Positions 47,547 to 59,133 of a stretch of DNA of 64,000 nt are shown in pieces; position 1 is the first letter of the stretch, and each line of letters begins with the position of its first letter. This DNA comes from Xylogone sp. PMI_703 (Eukaryota > Ascomycota > Leotiomycetes): contig JAJTUQ010000005.1 in assembly GCA_021399445.1 (NCBI GenBank), forward strand, positions 2,418,001 through 2,482,000, in the 5' to 3' direction. Below the pieces are notes generated by a model. That model did no database searches and was not told where the DNA came from. It worked only from the letters and a program-made list of their open reading frames with translations. The position numbers and the translations under genes were made by a program.

Positions 47547-48628
47547 ATGAAGGGATTTGCGCTCATCGTGAATTTCTCGAATAGAACTACTTTTTCAAGC
47601 CATATGACTATCTGCCCAAGAAACGCAGCAATGTTAGTACTATCTGAAGGTGTCTATTTTATTCGCAATGCGCAGACCAAGACTGTGTCACAGTAGATGC
47701 AATAGATGCAGGAGATGCGGTATATGCAGTAGTGCCGCTTGTTGGATCATGGTATTCTTTCGATGATGTCAGCCAGCAGCTGTTCTCCATCAAGTCAGTT
47801 GGTATTGACAACACTTATCTTATTACCCACCTTCAAACGGGCCTCGTTGTTGACCTTCTGCTGGTTGACTCGGACAAGGATATCCCGATCATCATACGTC
47901 CCCTTCATTGGACGGACAATCGATTGTGGAAAATTACATCCAGCTTGTACGTAGCGCCTTTTTGCTATATTTGCTCTTTGAATATTCTCGTTCGGACAAC
48001 CAAACCTAACTTTTCCTATTATAGTGGGAATTACATGATACGAAGTGTAAAGACTGGTAGGGCCCTTGTCGTGTCTAACGGCGGTCTAGAAGATGGGACT
48101 CCCATTGTCAACGAATCGCCGTACGGTCGCGGGAACCAGCTTTGAGAATTTAAACGAGTTGGTCTATGTTGTAGTGGTAATGGTGAGATTTCACATCTTT
48201 CTCCACCTCCTCCGGCCGCCGCTACTAGCCATGAGGAGAGATGTTGGCTCGGTCTGGTCAGGACCCGTAGGGTAGTTCTCGCTAGAGCCCGAGCTGGAGT
48301 TGAGGACGGGCAGAACATGTTTGACAAGGAAGTTGAGGAGCTGATGGGATATGTCATGGGGCTGGAGCACATTCATTGTTGCTGGTGGCATAATGCAGAG
48401 TATAGACGCAGCGTCCAGCAATTTTCCGATAAGTGGGATTTGGGACTGAGATGGGCTACTGCATCACAGAGACTCGGTATTAAAGACGGAAGCGGAGATT
48501 TGGTAAATCGCATGAAGCGCGATGTGAAAAAGCTCTGGGATATGCATAACAGATCAGAAGATATGATAAAGAAGGAGTGGATGGAAACTCTTGTTGCTAT
48601 TTTTGAGTTTATCCATGGCCGGTCATAA
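47547..48628 (+). pseudogene. Ricin-B-type beta-trefoil lectin-like protein, broken
   Basis: The first frame (ATG 47547) leads to GVYFIRNAQTKTV, a beta-trefoil repeat start, and stops at TAG 47694. A second frame picks up at a 9-base imperfect repeat (47694-47731, encoding VDA-IDA-GDA-VYA). It continues through trefoil-like strands (LWKITSS and, after a 78-base intron at 47947-48024, NYMIRSVKTGRALVVSNGG). It ends at TGA 48143-48145, where the trefoil motif expects Trp after Gln-Leu. After this TGA the same frame stays open to 48628 and encodes a proline-rich stretch and a charged helical tail without known motifs. One frameshift and one stop are therefore needed to explain the reading. Carbohydrate binding is inferred from fold signature only. 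Confidence 0.6.
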
Positions 48629-48932
48629 TAATGGATCATAGAACCGAAGCTAAAAAAAGTATGTTGGGCATCACTTTGAGATTGCCCCATCTAAACACTC
48701 CAAATCATGTAGGATGATGTTAAATTAAAATTAGGCGATGCTCTTGCTGAGTAGGTTGTTGCACTGCTATCACTTTGGAAATAATACACTGAGAGAATAT
48801 AAACACTTCCCAACCAAGTTATATACTCGTGGGGCCACTTCTTGTTTTCATACTGAGCAATGATACTGCCCTTCACCCCTTCTCTATGCTCACTTTTCGT
48901 TTTTCATGTTGCCATCGGATATTGAATTGACC
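48629..48932. other. Short intergenic region, convergent ends
   Basis: About 300 bases between the lectin-like pseudogene and the convergent DUF3112-like gene. Nothing recognised; it should hold both 3' ends. Confidence 0.4.
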
Positions 48933-49838
48933 TCAGTCTCCGCCGGCATCTGCTGTCTTAGCCAGAGTGTAATCACCAGGACGTTTGCATCCATCGGGGA
49001 TATAAAACCGCTTGTCGATTCGCGAGAAGGTCAAGAGACTGAGAATGAGTATCTCGCATGCAAAAGTAAAGACGTAAAAGCACGCCTTTGAATCAAACCA
49101 TGCTGGGTCAGTGGCCAGTCGTGGAGGGGTCCAGTTTACTCCCGCTTTAAAGCCGGCAGTTAATAGACAAAGACAAGCCGACACAGTCACAATTATCAGC
49201 TTGCCTGTCATGCTACCTTCTCCGAATTGCTCGGCATCTCTCGGCTTCGGGAGCATCAGAACTGCCGCAAGATGGATAAGTGGAAGGCAGGTGAACACGA
49301 GGAGATAAGTGAGGGCGGCAAGCTGGATGTCTCGACAGGTCGATCTTGTATGCATATTCAGAGTATAGACGGAGATAACGACCGAAGCGATGACCATTGC
49401 TAATGCACCACCAATCCCGACGTACAAGACTTTATACGCAGCTCTGAGAATCGAATTCCAGCCAATTGTCGGCTGCAAAGCTCGTAAAATGCGTTGGGCT
49501 AGGATTAAGTTGATGATATAAATCAGCAGGATACCAGCGTTCACTAGAATTTGTGCGGCGATTGCAATCCGGACATTATGCTGCCGTGTTGCCCATGCGA
49601 TTCTGAGACCAAGGGTGGCTATCCTAGACATGGAGAACCCGGTAAGCAGCCCTGAGAGCACGAACTTGCGTCGTCTTCGGCGATTATCTTGGAAGATCTT
49701 TATATTGGTTGCTGCGAAACAGAGGTAGATGAAGATAAAGACAGCACAGATAGGGACATCAAGTGTGACTGTTGGTACGCCACCCATTCCTGCCGTGTTG
49801 GAAGGATATGGACCTGATCGGCGAGCATAATGGATCAT
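48933..49838 (-). CDS. Polytopic membrane protein, DUF3112-like
   Basis: Intronless gene for 301 residues with about seven predicted hydrophobic helices, for example VPICAVFIFIYLCFAATNI, then GLLTGFSMSRIATLGLRIAW, and the final CFYVFTFACEILILSLLTF. Between helices it carries WATRQHNVRIAIAAQILVNA and WNSILRAAYKVLY, features I associate with the fungal DUF3112 family. It ends after a basic, Pro/Asp-rich cytosolic tail (RIDKRFYIPDGCKRPGDY). The function of this family is unknown; the seven-helix layout has led to receptor-like suggestions that nothing here confirms. Divergent from the Zn2Cys6 gene at 50274. Intact. Confidence 0.75.
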   Translation of the reverse strand: MIHYARRSGPYPSNTAGMGGVPTVTLDVPICAVFIFIYLCFAATNIKIFQDNRRRRRKFVLSGLLTGFSMSRIATLGLRIAWATRQHNVRIAIAAQILVNAGILLIYIINLILAQRILRALQPTIGWNSILRAAYKVLYVGIGGALAMVIASVVISVYTLNMHTRSTCRDIQLAALTYLLVFTCLPLIHLAAVLMLPKPRDAEQFGEGSMTGKLIIVTVSACLCLLTAGFKAGVNWTPPRLATDPAWFDSKACFYVFTFACEILILSLLTFSRIDKRFYIPDGCKRPGDYTLAKTADAGGD

Positions 49839-50273
49839 TGTGCAGATTTAATCTGGATTGCTTGGATCGTTGTAGTAGGTCGTGGTTGAAGGGGGAGATA
49901 CAGTCAAACCATCCATGACAGAGAATGTGCGAGAGTTGAGTGGAAGGTGGTGATGATGTTTATAGAAACCCATTTATTTAGTATTATCCACTGGGGTCAT
50001 TTATGTAATTTTATAGATTTGCTTAGCTCTTCTATCAAGTGCTTGGAGGTCTTAGAGTTGTGGAGGAAAGAGTCAGGACGATCCAATCAGCAGGCTGGAT
50101 TCCTCGAACAGGTGACGACGGACGAAATTTTGGTCCACGGAACCGAGGCAAGACCATAACACTTAACGTCCACGCATCTTTCGCATTTTATCGCCTTCAC
50201 TCCGTGTATCGAGCTGCAGCTGTGTAAATATAGGCAGGATAGCCCGGGCGCATAAAGGCTGTGCTAACTAATC
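49839..50273. promoter_or_regulatory. Divergent promoter region, DUF3112-like gene and Zn2Cys6 regulator
   Basis: 435 bases between two start codons facing away from each other, a compact shared promoter. I could not identify specific sites. Confidence 0.45.
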
Positions 50274-52512
50274 ATGCTGGAGACCCAAAGCTTAAAGCCG
50301 GCTCGGAAAGGGACGAAAAGCTGCACTGAGTGTACGTCTACTGCTAGGAGTATTGGATTCTCTACTTTTCTCTAACAATAGACAGGCAGGCGCCGTAAAC
50401 TACGTTGCATTCGGACCTCGGAATCCGCCCAGAAGTGCCGCCGGTGCGAAGAACGAGGCTCAGAGTGCGTTGCGCAAACCTACAGCTCGCAGCCACGCCG
50501 TAGACCGGGACAGTCTTCGCGGCATCGAATATCCCAGTTGGAGTCAAAGGTCAGCACCTTATTTCAAGCGGTCCATGGCCTGGAATCTAAGCTTGGATAT
50601 GAATCTACGCAAGCTCCTGATCTGGTTCCAGCCTCGCCAGGTTCGAATCTCGAAACAGATGAATCTGATGACAATTCGTCCGTTTCGGACACACTTGCTA
50701 CAGACCCACCATCGCACCTGCGTGCTCTTTTTCAGAATGATTGGCTGAGTATGGACACTCGGCGGCAGGATATCTATCTACAAGATCGCATGGCAAAAGC
50801 TTCCACGCACTTGCTGGATGTAGCAAGACAGGCACTTCAAAAGTTGATTCCCCCAAGACAGTTGGTGTCCGATATTGCCACCTCCGCAGCAAGATGGTTG
50901 GTTTTACTTCACACCCTCCTCCCGCAACCTCTCGCTGCTCAGACATACGAGGACATAGTTGATAGCTATGAAGCAATGCACAGCCCAGATATAGATGCCA
51001 TAATTCTAGCTTCATGGCTACTTACCATTGCTCTCACGGATCAGCAATTCTTCTCTCAAGACCGCCGCAGTCCTTCTTCCGGGCTGAACCGTCATCAAAG
51101 TATTCAACATTTCCCACGTACCGTATCTGATGTGGTAGAGAGCACTATTTTGCCCCATGATAGATTGATATGCACTATGAAGGGGCTCGGCATGGGAATG
51201 CATTTCTGTCGACTGTGAGCAACTCGTTTCAGCTGCTGGAACTAGACTTTTTTATTATCGTATTCGGCTTCGCTAACCACAAAATAGTCAAGTGAGCCAA
51301 GGCAATTTTCAAAAGGCGTGGATTCACTTGCGGCATTTCATAGCGATTGCGACGGTCATGGGTCTGCCAAGAGCATACCAAACAGTTCAGTTCAACAGAG
51401 CTCATGGGATAGACAGTGACGAGACTCAGCTTCAGAGAGCTCAACTCTGGGAGTCGCTGTGTTATGCTGACGGCCTTTCGGCCACGATGAACAACCTGCC
51501 ACCCTGTATCAATCAATTCCAACGACCAAGGCACCAAGAATTGGTCATTGACGGTGTAGTCCAGCCTCGGGCATACCTTTGTAGGCTGACGGATATTATG
51601 ACGAAGACTCAATATCGAGATGACATGAATGCAACACGAGGCCCGACTCCCGAAGTGTACGCGACGACCTTAGCTCTCGATAGACAACTTCGAGTGCTTA
51701 TATCGCAGACCCCAAAATCTTGGTGGGCGGGAAATGATAAGGCTATCGATGCTGACCGTGTCGTCCAATTTTTACATTATTGTATGCTCTTGAGAATTCA
51801 CATGTCATTTGCGATGCGACAAGATGTGAACGGAGAGTATACTTATAGTCTCTTAGCCTGTAAGGATGCATGCGAATCAGTCACACAGGAGTATCAGATT
51901 CTTCGTCAAGAACTGCCTCCCGGTATCTTTCTTGCTAAGACCCTAGATCTTCAAGCGTTCATTGCTACTGTCATCCTTCTCCTCATCTCTTACGGATCTA
52001 CTTCCGTAGATCCTACCAACTTGCGCATCAATAAAGTCAAGACAGATAACCTAGTGATGCAAGTCATTACTATTATGGAAGAAAAATGCTTGGATAATTC
52101 AGCTGCTACCGCAATTCGGTCTCTGATAAAATTACTCCAGCAAGAAGATATGTCATCCAATACGCAGGAATTGACATTGAGGGTTCCACTCCTGGGGAAG
52201 GTTCATGTTCGACGTAAAAGCATACCGAGAGCGCAAGGGCTCAATTTTGATAATCAAAACTCGGCGCCAATTCTATCAAACACGGCGGTGTCATGGAATC
52301 CTAACGAACAGGCCAATCCCCAAGATCAAAATCTGCCCACAGCCCTCAATACCGACATCAACATGATGACCACTTTTCCAACTCAAACAATGCAATGGGA
52401 TCCATTTTCGTGGTCTATTGAAGACCATTATGAAGATCTCTTGCAAGATACTCTATCATCAGAGGAAATTAATCAATTTGCGTTATGGCCAAGCATACTA
52501 CCGGAGTTATAA
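50274..52512 (+). CDS. Zn2Cys6 transcription factor, 703 residues
   Basis: Nuclear regulator. Three exons (introns 50332-50385 and 51215-51287) splice in frame to 703 residues. The first intron falls inside the zinc cluster: KSCTEC before and across it, then RRRKLRC, KCRRC and SECVAQ, giving all six cysteines in order. A basic region and a likely coiled coil (RISQLESKVSTLFQAVHGLE) follow, a standard dimerisation layout. The middle homology region runs from about residue 230; QGNFQKAWIHLRHFIAIATV and ETQLQRAQLWESLCYADGLS are typical. An Asn/Gln/Pro-rich C-terminal tail may be the activation segment. Its stop is 15 bases from the stop of the UstYa-family gene on the other strand. It is the obvious candidate regulator for the 48-59 kb genes, by position only. 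Confidence 0.9.
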
Positions 52513-52527
52513 CCTATCACTTAATAG

Positions 52528-53558
52528 CTAATCTGCGACGAAAAGTTTCCCTTTCCTCAACTCAGTCTTTTTACGAAATATAGTTTGCTTCGAGGCAGCC
52601 CACTCATGTACAGCATCAAAATTTCGACAAGTATGTGAGGTATTCTTTTTCAGATATAATTCTTTCCCGCTTATTCCCCACATCATTGGCGTGAGATCTG
52701 AATGGCATTGGATAGCTTGACGACGGTGATCAATGCAGTGATCTGGTCATATTAGCACTTTGAGCGACTTTATACGTATCTGAACTGGCTTACGAATGTG
52801 CATTTTTCGATGGCTTTCGCTAGGAAATATACCGTGGTAGTAATCTGGATCATAAGCTTGACGAAGCCGATTCTAGAAAAGGGAAGATTTGTTAACAAAT
52901 TCTCCGAGCTTGCCATTTGCTTTGCTCACCAGGCAATGTAAAGAATTGTATACAGCCAAGCTATAATAACTGTTAATTAAGTCTCTTCAATTGAGATAAC
53001 AAGGACAGAAAAATACCCTGTGAAAAATGTACCATCAGATTCCCACATATATGTTTCTTCTAAGAGTCTCGGATCCTCTGACACAGGAAGATCAATATTT
53101 AAACCTATTATACGTTTAATGCCTGAATCTTGACATATTAAGATAATTTTACCTCTCATCAGTTTCCGCCATGCATTGTCTATCTCTTTACTCAGTGGTC
53201 CCATATATTGCGATCCAGGATCGGTTGGGTGCAGAATTGCACCATTGTCATCAAGAACAGCATTATTGGCGAAAGTGTGTTCTTCAACCTTAATCAGAGA
53301 CCGTACCGGCTCTGAGGTTGCCCAAGAGATTAGTCCATATGATTATTAAAGTTGACAAAGGTCACACACCGAGATCAGTCGAAAATCCGGTCTCGCATGA
53401 AGGCTTCCGTGGAAAGTATAGATGACTACGAGTATCTGAATAGAAAAAGTTATGATTGGGATTCCCCTACGAGCAAACTGCGAATCATCTGTCTTCTCCG
53501 CTCGTAGAAAGGCCTCATGCTCTTGGTTACTCGCCCAAATGGGCAGTTCTGGATCCAT
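52528..53558 (-). CDS. UstYa/DUF3328-family oxidase-like protein in short exons
   Basis: UstYa proteins are membrane-anchored, copper-dependent-type oxidases that cyclise, chlorinate or hydroxylate peptide products such as ustiloxin and cyclochlorotine. Exon 1 (from ATG 53558) has a Glu/Asp-rich head and a transmembrane helix (IPIITFSIQILVVIYTF). Exon 2 has EPVRSL and GPLSKEIDNAWRKL, the family core. Splicing introns 52961-53016, 52873-52929 and 52743-52793 yields SLHCLNRLRQAYDPDYY, then HIHHCIDHRRQAIQC-SDLTP, the two HxxHC copper-site motifs, and HTCRNFD near the C-terminus. The stop is TAG 52528-52530. The weak point is the exon 1-2 join: two in-frame TAA codons (53343-53348) lie there, and the only AG acceptor (CCTCAG, about 53288) gives the wrong phase. 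It may therefore be a recently broken copy or use another first exon. Confidence 0.8.
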
Positions 53559-54660
53559 CAGCTACTAAGTAATGATTCCAAATCACGACAGTCATATATT
53601 ACAAAGTGAGTTTAGGCCTTCTCAATCGTCGTTTTCTTATTTCGAGATAGTTTTGGTAACCAGCAATACAGAATTGAGGAGTGGCTGGTAAAGAATGTAA
53701 AATGGTAGTAGTAGATAGCCATATTCGTCTCGACCTGCCTGAATAAAGTCTAATTTAGTTTCTGAGATTAATTTTACAAGAGGGATACTGCGATGTATCG
53801 TTTCTTATTCGCTCATTCTAAGTGCCTTCATTATGTAAATATAGCCCCCCAGCATCCTCTGAAGTTTCGCAGATACCAGCTCTTTGGTATAAACTGAAAT
53901 CTAAGGTAAATAACAACCAACAAATCAGCTAAGTCACATTTATTAACCCTGTTGTCGTAAACTTTAGCTGTGTATATAGTATTCGCAATCACTTTTAAGT
54001 ATACGGGACAGTTAGGCTAAGAGCTACATACAACTACGTGTGCATACAAATTGCCAACTTTTTGTATTCATTCTTGTCATTAGAAAGATAATATTGCAGA
54101 TACTCAAGAAGTATTTCATTCTATAAGTCGGCTGAAACTTTGAGCAGAACAGACTCCTCAGTTACTAGCGTTACAGATGTTCAAGCTTTGTTAACGCCGA
54201 GGGCTAGGGGGTATCGGCTGCATTCCTTACGGCCTATAACTACCATATGACTCCCCCTCGCAGTCTTCCTCTTGAGCTCACTCTTGCGTTTTAGATATGC
54301 CCATACACTATCAGACAGCGCGAATGTTCATGACATTAAGAGGGAACAAAGCACCTGTTTGCTGTGAGAACGTGCCAAACAGGGTACAGGTTGCACCGCG
54401 GCTGCCCAGATCGTAACCAGTAACTCGTTACGGGCTGATGGTCGCTTAGGGCAGTACGTAACGAACCGAAACACTGGATGTTCTTGTGAGTTAGAATATC
54501 ACTCCGTCCAGGGGGAAAGTAGGATCCATTATACCATTTTGGCACAGCTCACTAAACTGGCGAATTTCAGATTCGAACATCATGTCCAAAAGGTGAACAC
54601 TTTTTCATCACACCGTAAGTCCCTTCAGTACAGCTCGATAACCGAGTATATCGACTCAAC
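53559..54660. promoter_or_regulatory. Divergent intergenic region, UstYa-family gene to arylsulfotransferase-like gene
   Basis: About 1.1 kb with no supported ORF, moderately A/T-rich. It should hold both promoters. No repeats or named sites recognised. Confidence 0.4.
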
Positions 54661-56735
54661 ATGGCTTCAACATGGCGCTCCTACCTTGCGGCATTTCTAT
54701 TCACGTTCACTCAAATGGTGAATGGCTGGGGAGATATCCCAATGTTAAAGCATCATACGGATCTGACTAATTTTGTATCTGTGAGATACTGCTTGAGATG
54801 TTCCTCCCATCGGATTCAGCAATACTGATAGAACTCTCAGGAACCCGATATCAAGGCACCTCTCTTTAATATTACACACTATGATGAGAAGGCAGTTAGC
54901 CCAGGCTACTGGTTCATTGATCCGTATGATAACTTATACATGGAGCGAAAAGTGACGACGATGGCTTCGCTTTTCCAAATTGGAGCTCACATCTATGATA
55001 ATCGAGGAGTATGAAAGCCCATACTGAGAGTTGCGGTATTGCTTCTAAATTTTTTAAACAGGAACTAGTCTGGAGCGGGGCCCCCCTCTTCGACAATCGA
55101 GCTTCATTTGATTTCAAACCCGTTCAAATCAACGGCACGACGTACTTATCTCTTATCATAAATAAACACGACTTAATTAGAGATCCGGATATGAAAGGTG
55201 CCGGCCTGATTCTGGACTCTCACTATACAGTCCAACAGAAAGTGCACGATGTGTCAGCTTCTTCGGCCTTCAATATGCACGAATTCAACATTGTTGAAGA
55301 TGGCCGCACTGCTTTGATAATTACCTGGATCCCCCGATGGAATAACCTAGATCCCGACTTGGAACACGGCCGCTGGGCATGGACTGTAGATAACGGATTT
55401 CGGGAGGTTGACCTACAGACTAACAAGGTGCTCTTTGATTGGCATCCACTGGATCACATTGATGTTAGTGCAAGCAAAGAAACAGCTCGAGGGGACTCGT
55501 CAGCTCAAAATCCGTGGGACTGGATGTAAGCTTGCATGTTTCCTCAGAGCGGCATTCCATCCATACTGATAGCGGTTATTAGCCACCTTAACTCGGTTGA
55601 CAAGAACAAAGATGGCGATTATCTGGTTTCCGGTCGACATACAAGTGCGATATATAAGATTTCAGGCCGAGATGGGTCTATCATATGGCAATTGGGTGGT
55701 GTCAACTCCTCTTTCGTCCATGAAAATGACTTTGCCTTTTCTTTCCAACATGACGCTCGATTTCGTGAGGAGAACAATACCCATACCATTATCTCCTTTC
55801 TAGATAATGCATCCAAAGGCCAGAAGGATACAGCAACTGCAAATGTCAGCTCTATTCTTTATGTTGCTCTTCGAACAGATATCTCCCCCATGACGGCCAC
55901 AGTTATTGCAAAAATTGAGCGCCCAGATGGAAAGCTAACACAGCTTCGTGGAAGTGTTCAAGAGCTCCCCAACAAAAACATATTCGTTTGTTGGAGCGAC
56001 TACGGTTATATCAACGAATTCACACCCTCAGGAGAGCTTGTACTCGAAGCCAGATTTATGACTGGAAGATTTGCTGCCTACCGCTCACGCAAGTTTAACT
56101 TTACAGGTTCTCCTCTCTATCCCCCGGCTCTGAAAGCATATGCATTCGGAACAACTAATGACACTGTTACAAACACGTTCTATGTGAGTTGGAATGGTGC
56201 GACAGAGGTTGCAGAGTGGCGGTTCTACGGAACCGGAATTGGAGAGCCAGACTTCCACCTAGTTGGTAGTGCGAAGAAGAAGGGGTTTGAAACAAGCTAT
56301 ATGTCAGCCGGGTATCAGAAGCACGTGTACGCCGAGGCTCTCGATGCAAAAGGCAACAGCTTGGGACGATCAGAGGTGTTTGAGACGATAGTACCCAGTG
56401 GATGGGAATACTCCAGCTGCTCACAGGGTCTTTGCCAAATACCTGAAGTGTCAACACCGCTTCTTGGGTATACACCAGAGCAAAAAGAGCAGGTCGGCCA
56501 GGATGATAACACATCAATTTCAAACGAAAGATGCGATGACTATTCGACCGGTAACATCATGCTAATTGTTCTCGCTGTATGTGAAGGACTTGTTATTATA
56601 TTCTTGACTTTCGCATTTTGGTGGTGGCGGCGATCGCAACTGTCCACGACTCACACAAAATACGAGAAAGTCATGTCCAAGGAGAGCTCGATAGACAACA
56701 GAAGTCTGGACGAGGACAGTCTAGATAGTGCGTGA
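54661..56735 (+). CDS. Membrane-anchored arylsulfotransferase (ASST)-like protein
   Basis: Four exons (introns 54781-54840, 55009-55061, 55526-55582) give 634 residues. An N-terminal signal peptide (SYLAAFLFTFTQMVNGWG) is followed by a beta-propeller with arylsulfotransferase-family signatures: PGYWFIDPY, SFDFKPV, MHEFNIVEDG, FDWHPLDHID, WDW-IHLNSVDKNKDGDYLVS and IWQLGG, then FSFQHDARF, which holds the conserved His. A single helix near the C-terminus (NIMLIVLAVCEGLVIIFLTF) with a WWWRR stop-transfer and a Ser/Asp-rich cytosolic tail makes it type I, propeller outside or in the lumen. Bacterial ASSTs move sulfate between phenols; fungal members are untested, so enzymatic function is inferred. 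Near the UstYa-family gene and a second sulfotransferase-type gene. Intact. Confidence 0.9.
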
Positions 56736-58111
56736 TAAGGCAGACAAATGTTGTGCATGTGCGTACAACAACGTAGAGAAAGAATGGTAGACAGCGCTGT
56801 AAGAATAACCCTTTATTGGTTGATTGAACTATAACTCACAGAATGATTTAGATGTTGCTACAACGAGCTCTTCATATAAACATGGAGCTTTAAACATTGC
56901 TCCGCATATACCCCGGCAGGCTATGGCCAAAAGAGCTCTAACAAGTATAACTATAGAGAATGCAATAGAGGATTCAACTTGTACGGACAGCGTGCTATGA
57001 AAGGCGGGATCAGTTATTCATAGAGGAGTAATTTTGAAACATCAGAATAAATTAGCTCGGCCCAGAGATATCCCCAGCAGGGAAACGTACTAATAAATAT
57101 TCTGTAACGTTTATGACTCAATATACACTAAAATATAATTGGCATCTGATATAGAATTCATTATACTTTAAGAGGATTCTAATTAAAATTCAAAATTAAA
57201 TCACACTATAAAGCTCTACTGGGTTATAAAGAAACATAAGCAGCTAATTCCCCCAAACTTTTATCCTGCGATAAGACAGAACCACCGGACATACCTTATG
57301 CACCTTCATAAAATTTTTATGAGTAAATACACATAATGCCCATCATGTCCTCCCCATGCGCACAGATCCATTTCGTGTAATACGACGTAATATCCAAGAT
57401 TTCCTGGTTCTCTAGTACAGCAGCAACCCCAACCCCTGCATCCGTCACTGCTTGCCCTTCGGTTGATCCCCATATTCCGTTACGAGTTGCCCGGCGCTCT
57501 GCTCACTACAATGTTGAGTACAGGTTAAAAAACCTGCTTGCTAGAACTTATCTATCACTTATTTTTGCCTGTTTCAGATGGTGAGAGTTCACCTGAGTTT
57601 GTGTGTGTACTTGTGGACACAGCTCGGCTAGACTTGCATCCCTAAATGAGAGACATCAAATACTAGATTTCTGTAGTGCCTCGTACAGAGTCCGTCAGGT
57701 CGTAGCATAAGAGCTAGCCCTAACTAAGTAGTTGAATCATAGTAGATTAGGGCAGGAAGCATTGTAAGAGCTGGTAAAAATGTTGGCATGGCAGCGGATT
57801 GGAGATTGGATTTCAGAGCACATATAGTATCACGCAATTCTCACGAAAGATTCGTAGATTTCGAAAAGCATCAAGGTTTGAGATCTGGGGTTAAGTCATA
57901 TATACATACTTAGCCGTATGCTATCTAAAAAATAAGAGCCTGGAACTCACCATTCTTTGTTCTGGTCAGGGTCAAAGCTACCAGGGGGTGAGCTGAGCCG
58001 AAATCCCGTTACAAATACAGAGCGCCGATTCAAAGTACTTGTAAAAATACTTGTGTAGACCTCCATAATAGTACTCAATCTAACGGCCATACTAATTAGA
58101 ATAGCTTTATC
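56736..58111. other. Intergenic, ASST-like to sulfotransferase-like
   Basis: About 1.4 kb, A/T-rich in its first half. On the minus strand a 61-codon open stretch (about 57325-57508) follows a good acceptor-like TTGTAG, but has no partner exon or family resemblance. No gene called. Confidence 0.35.
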
Positions 58112-59133
58112 ATGTCTTTAATCTATTCTGATAATCTGGCTCGTCAGCCATGGACCGATGTTTTCACGGACGACACATGTATCGATCGTCGGAAGTGTCA
58201 CCGAACCGTACCCATGAAGGTGCTTGCTTTGGGAGTTGGACGTACGGGAACAGCTTGTATGGTAAACATTCTAATACGGACTTCTGAACGCAAGTTAATT
58301 AAAGATTTTTAGCTCTCCGTCAGGCTCTGCAGAGATTGGGATATGGCAAGACATATCATATGATGTGCGCTAGTGTTGAGAATCCTCCAGACTGTTTGAT
58401 GTGGATGGACGCTCTGGCTGCTAAATATGATGGTGCGTGTGATTTTGGCCGTAAGGAATGGGATCAGCTTCTTAGCGATTGCCAGGTAAATGTCTCTCAG
58501 TCTGTATCTTGAAAGTGTATTAATTCGTGACTCTTTATTAGGCAGTGTGCGACTGGCCAGCTTGTGCATTTGCCAAAGAGTTGATTGAAGCTTATCCAAA
58601 CGCTAAAGTTATCCTTACTACTAGGGATGTGGACTCGTGGCATGCGTATGTCATTTGCTACCTTTTATTATCGGCTCATGTACTAACTGAAGACCAGATC
58701 GGTGATGAAAACGGTCTATTGGCGTGCAACTGACCCGGAGCATGAGTTCGTCTCGCAGTTCAGCTGGGCTGCTAGCATGTATTATCCAATGTTAAACAAA
58801 TTTTTCGCCACATTTTTTCGAGGAGACTTCCCCAATAAAGGCAAGCAAGTCTACCTTGACCATATCGCTGAAGTTCGCAGCTTGGTACCCCCGGAGAGAC
58901 TTCTTGAATACAATATCAAAGAGGGCTGGGGTCCATTGTGTGAATTTTTAGGAGAAGAAATCCCGGACACGCCATTTCCGACTGGCAACGAGGTGGTAAA
59001 TTTCATCAAGCGATCTCGAAAGCGTAACCGCCGCCAGATGATGAATGGCGCGTTACAGGCAGCCGTTATGAGCGGCGCTTTCATAGCTGCTAGTGCTTTC
59101 GTACTATACACATGGGACAGACTCCGTCATTAG
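58112..59133 (+). CDS. P-loop sulfotransferase-family protein with C-terminal membrane helix
   Basis: Four exons (introns about 58262-58323, 58486-58541, 58646-58697) give about 283 residues. The N-terminal LALGVGRTGTACM is the phosphosulfate-binding loop of the fungal and plant sulfotransferase-like family often annotated as NAD-dependent epimerase/dehydratase or PF17784. Further family landmarks are YHMMC, WDQLLSDCQAVCDWPACAF, ILTTRDVDSW, the long C-terminal helix segment, and LEYNIKEGWGPLCEFLGEEIP with its 3'-phosphate-site feature. It ends with an amphipathic and then hydrophobic helix (VMSGAFIAASAFVLYTW), suggesting a tail anchor. The acceptor of intron 1 could be one of two AGs; the second (58323) keeps frame. 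PAPS use is inferred from the loop. Substrate unknown. Confidence 0.86.

Noticed and set aside
57325..57508. Minus-strand exon-like stretch after a TTGTAG acceptor
   Set aside because: No partner exon and no recognisable motif.
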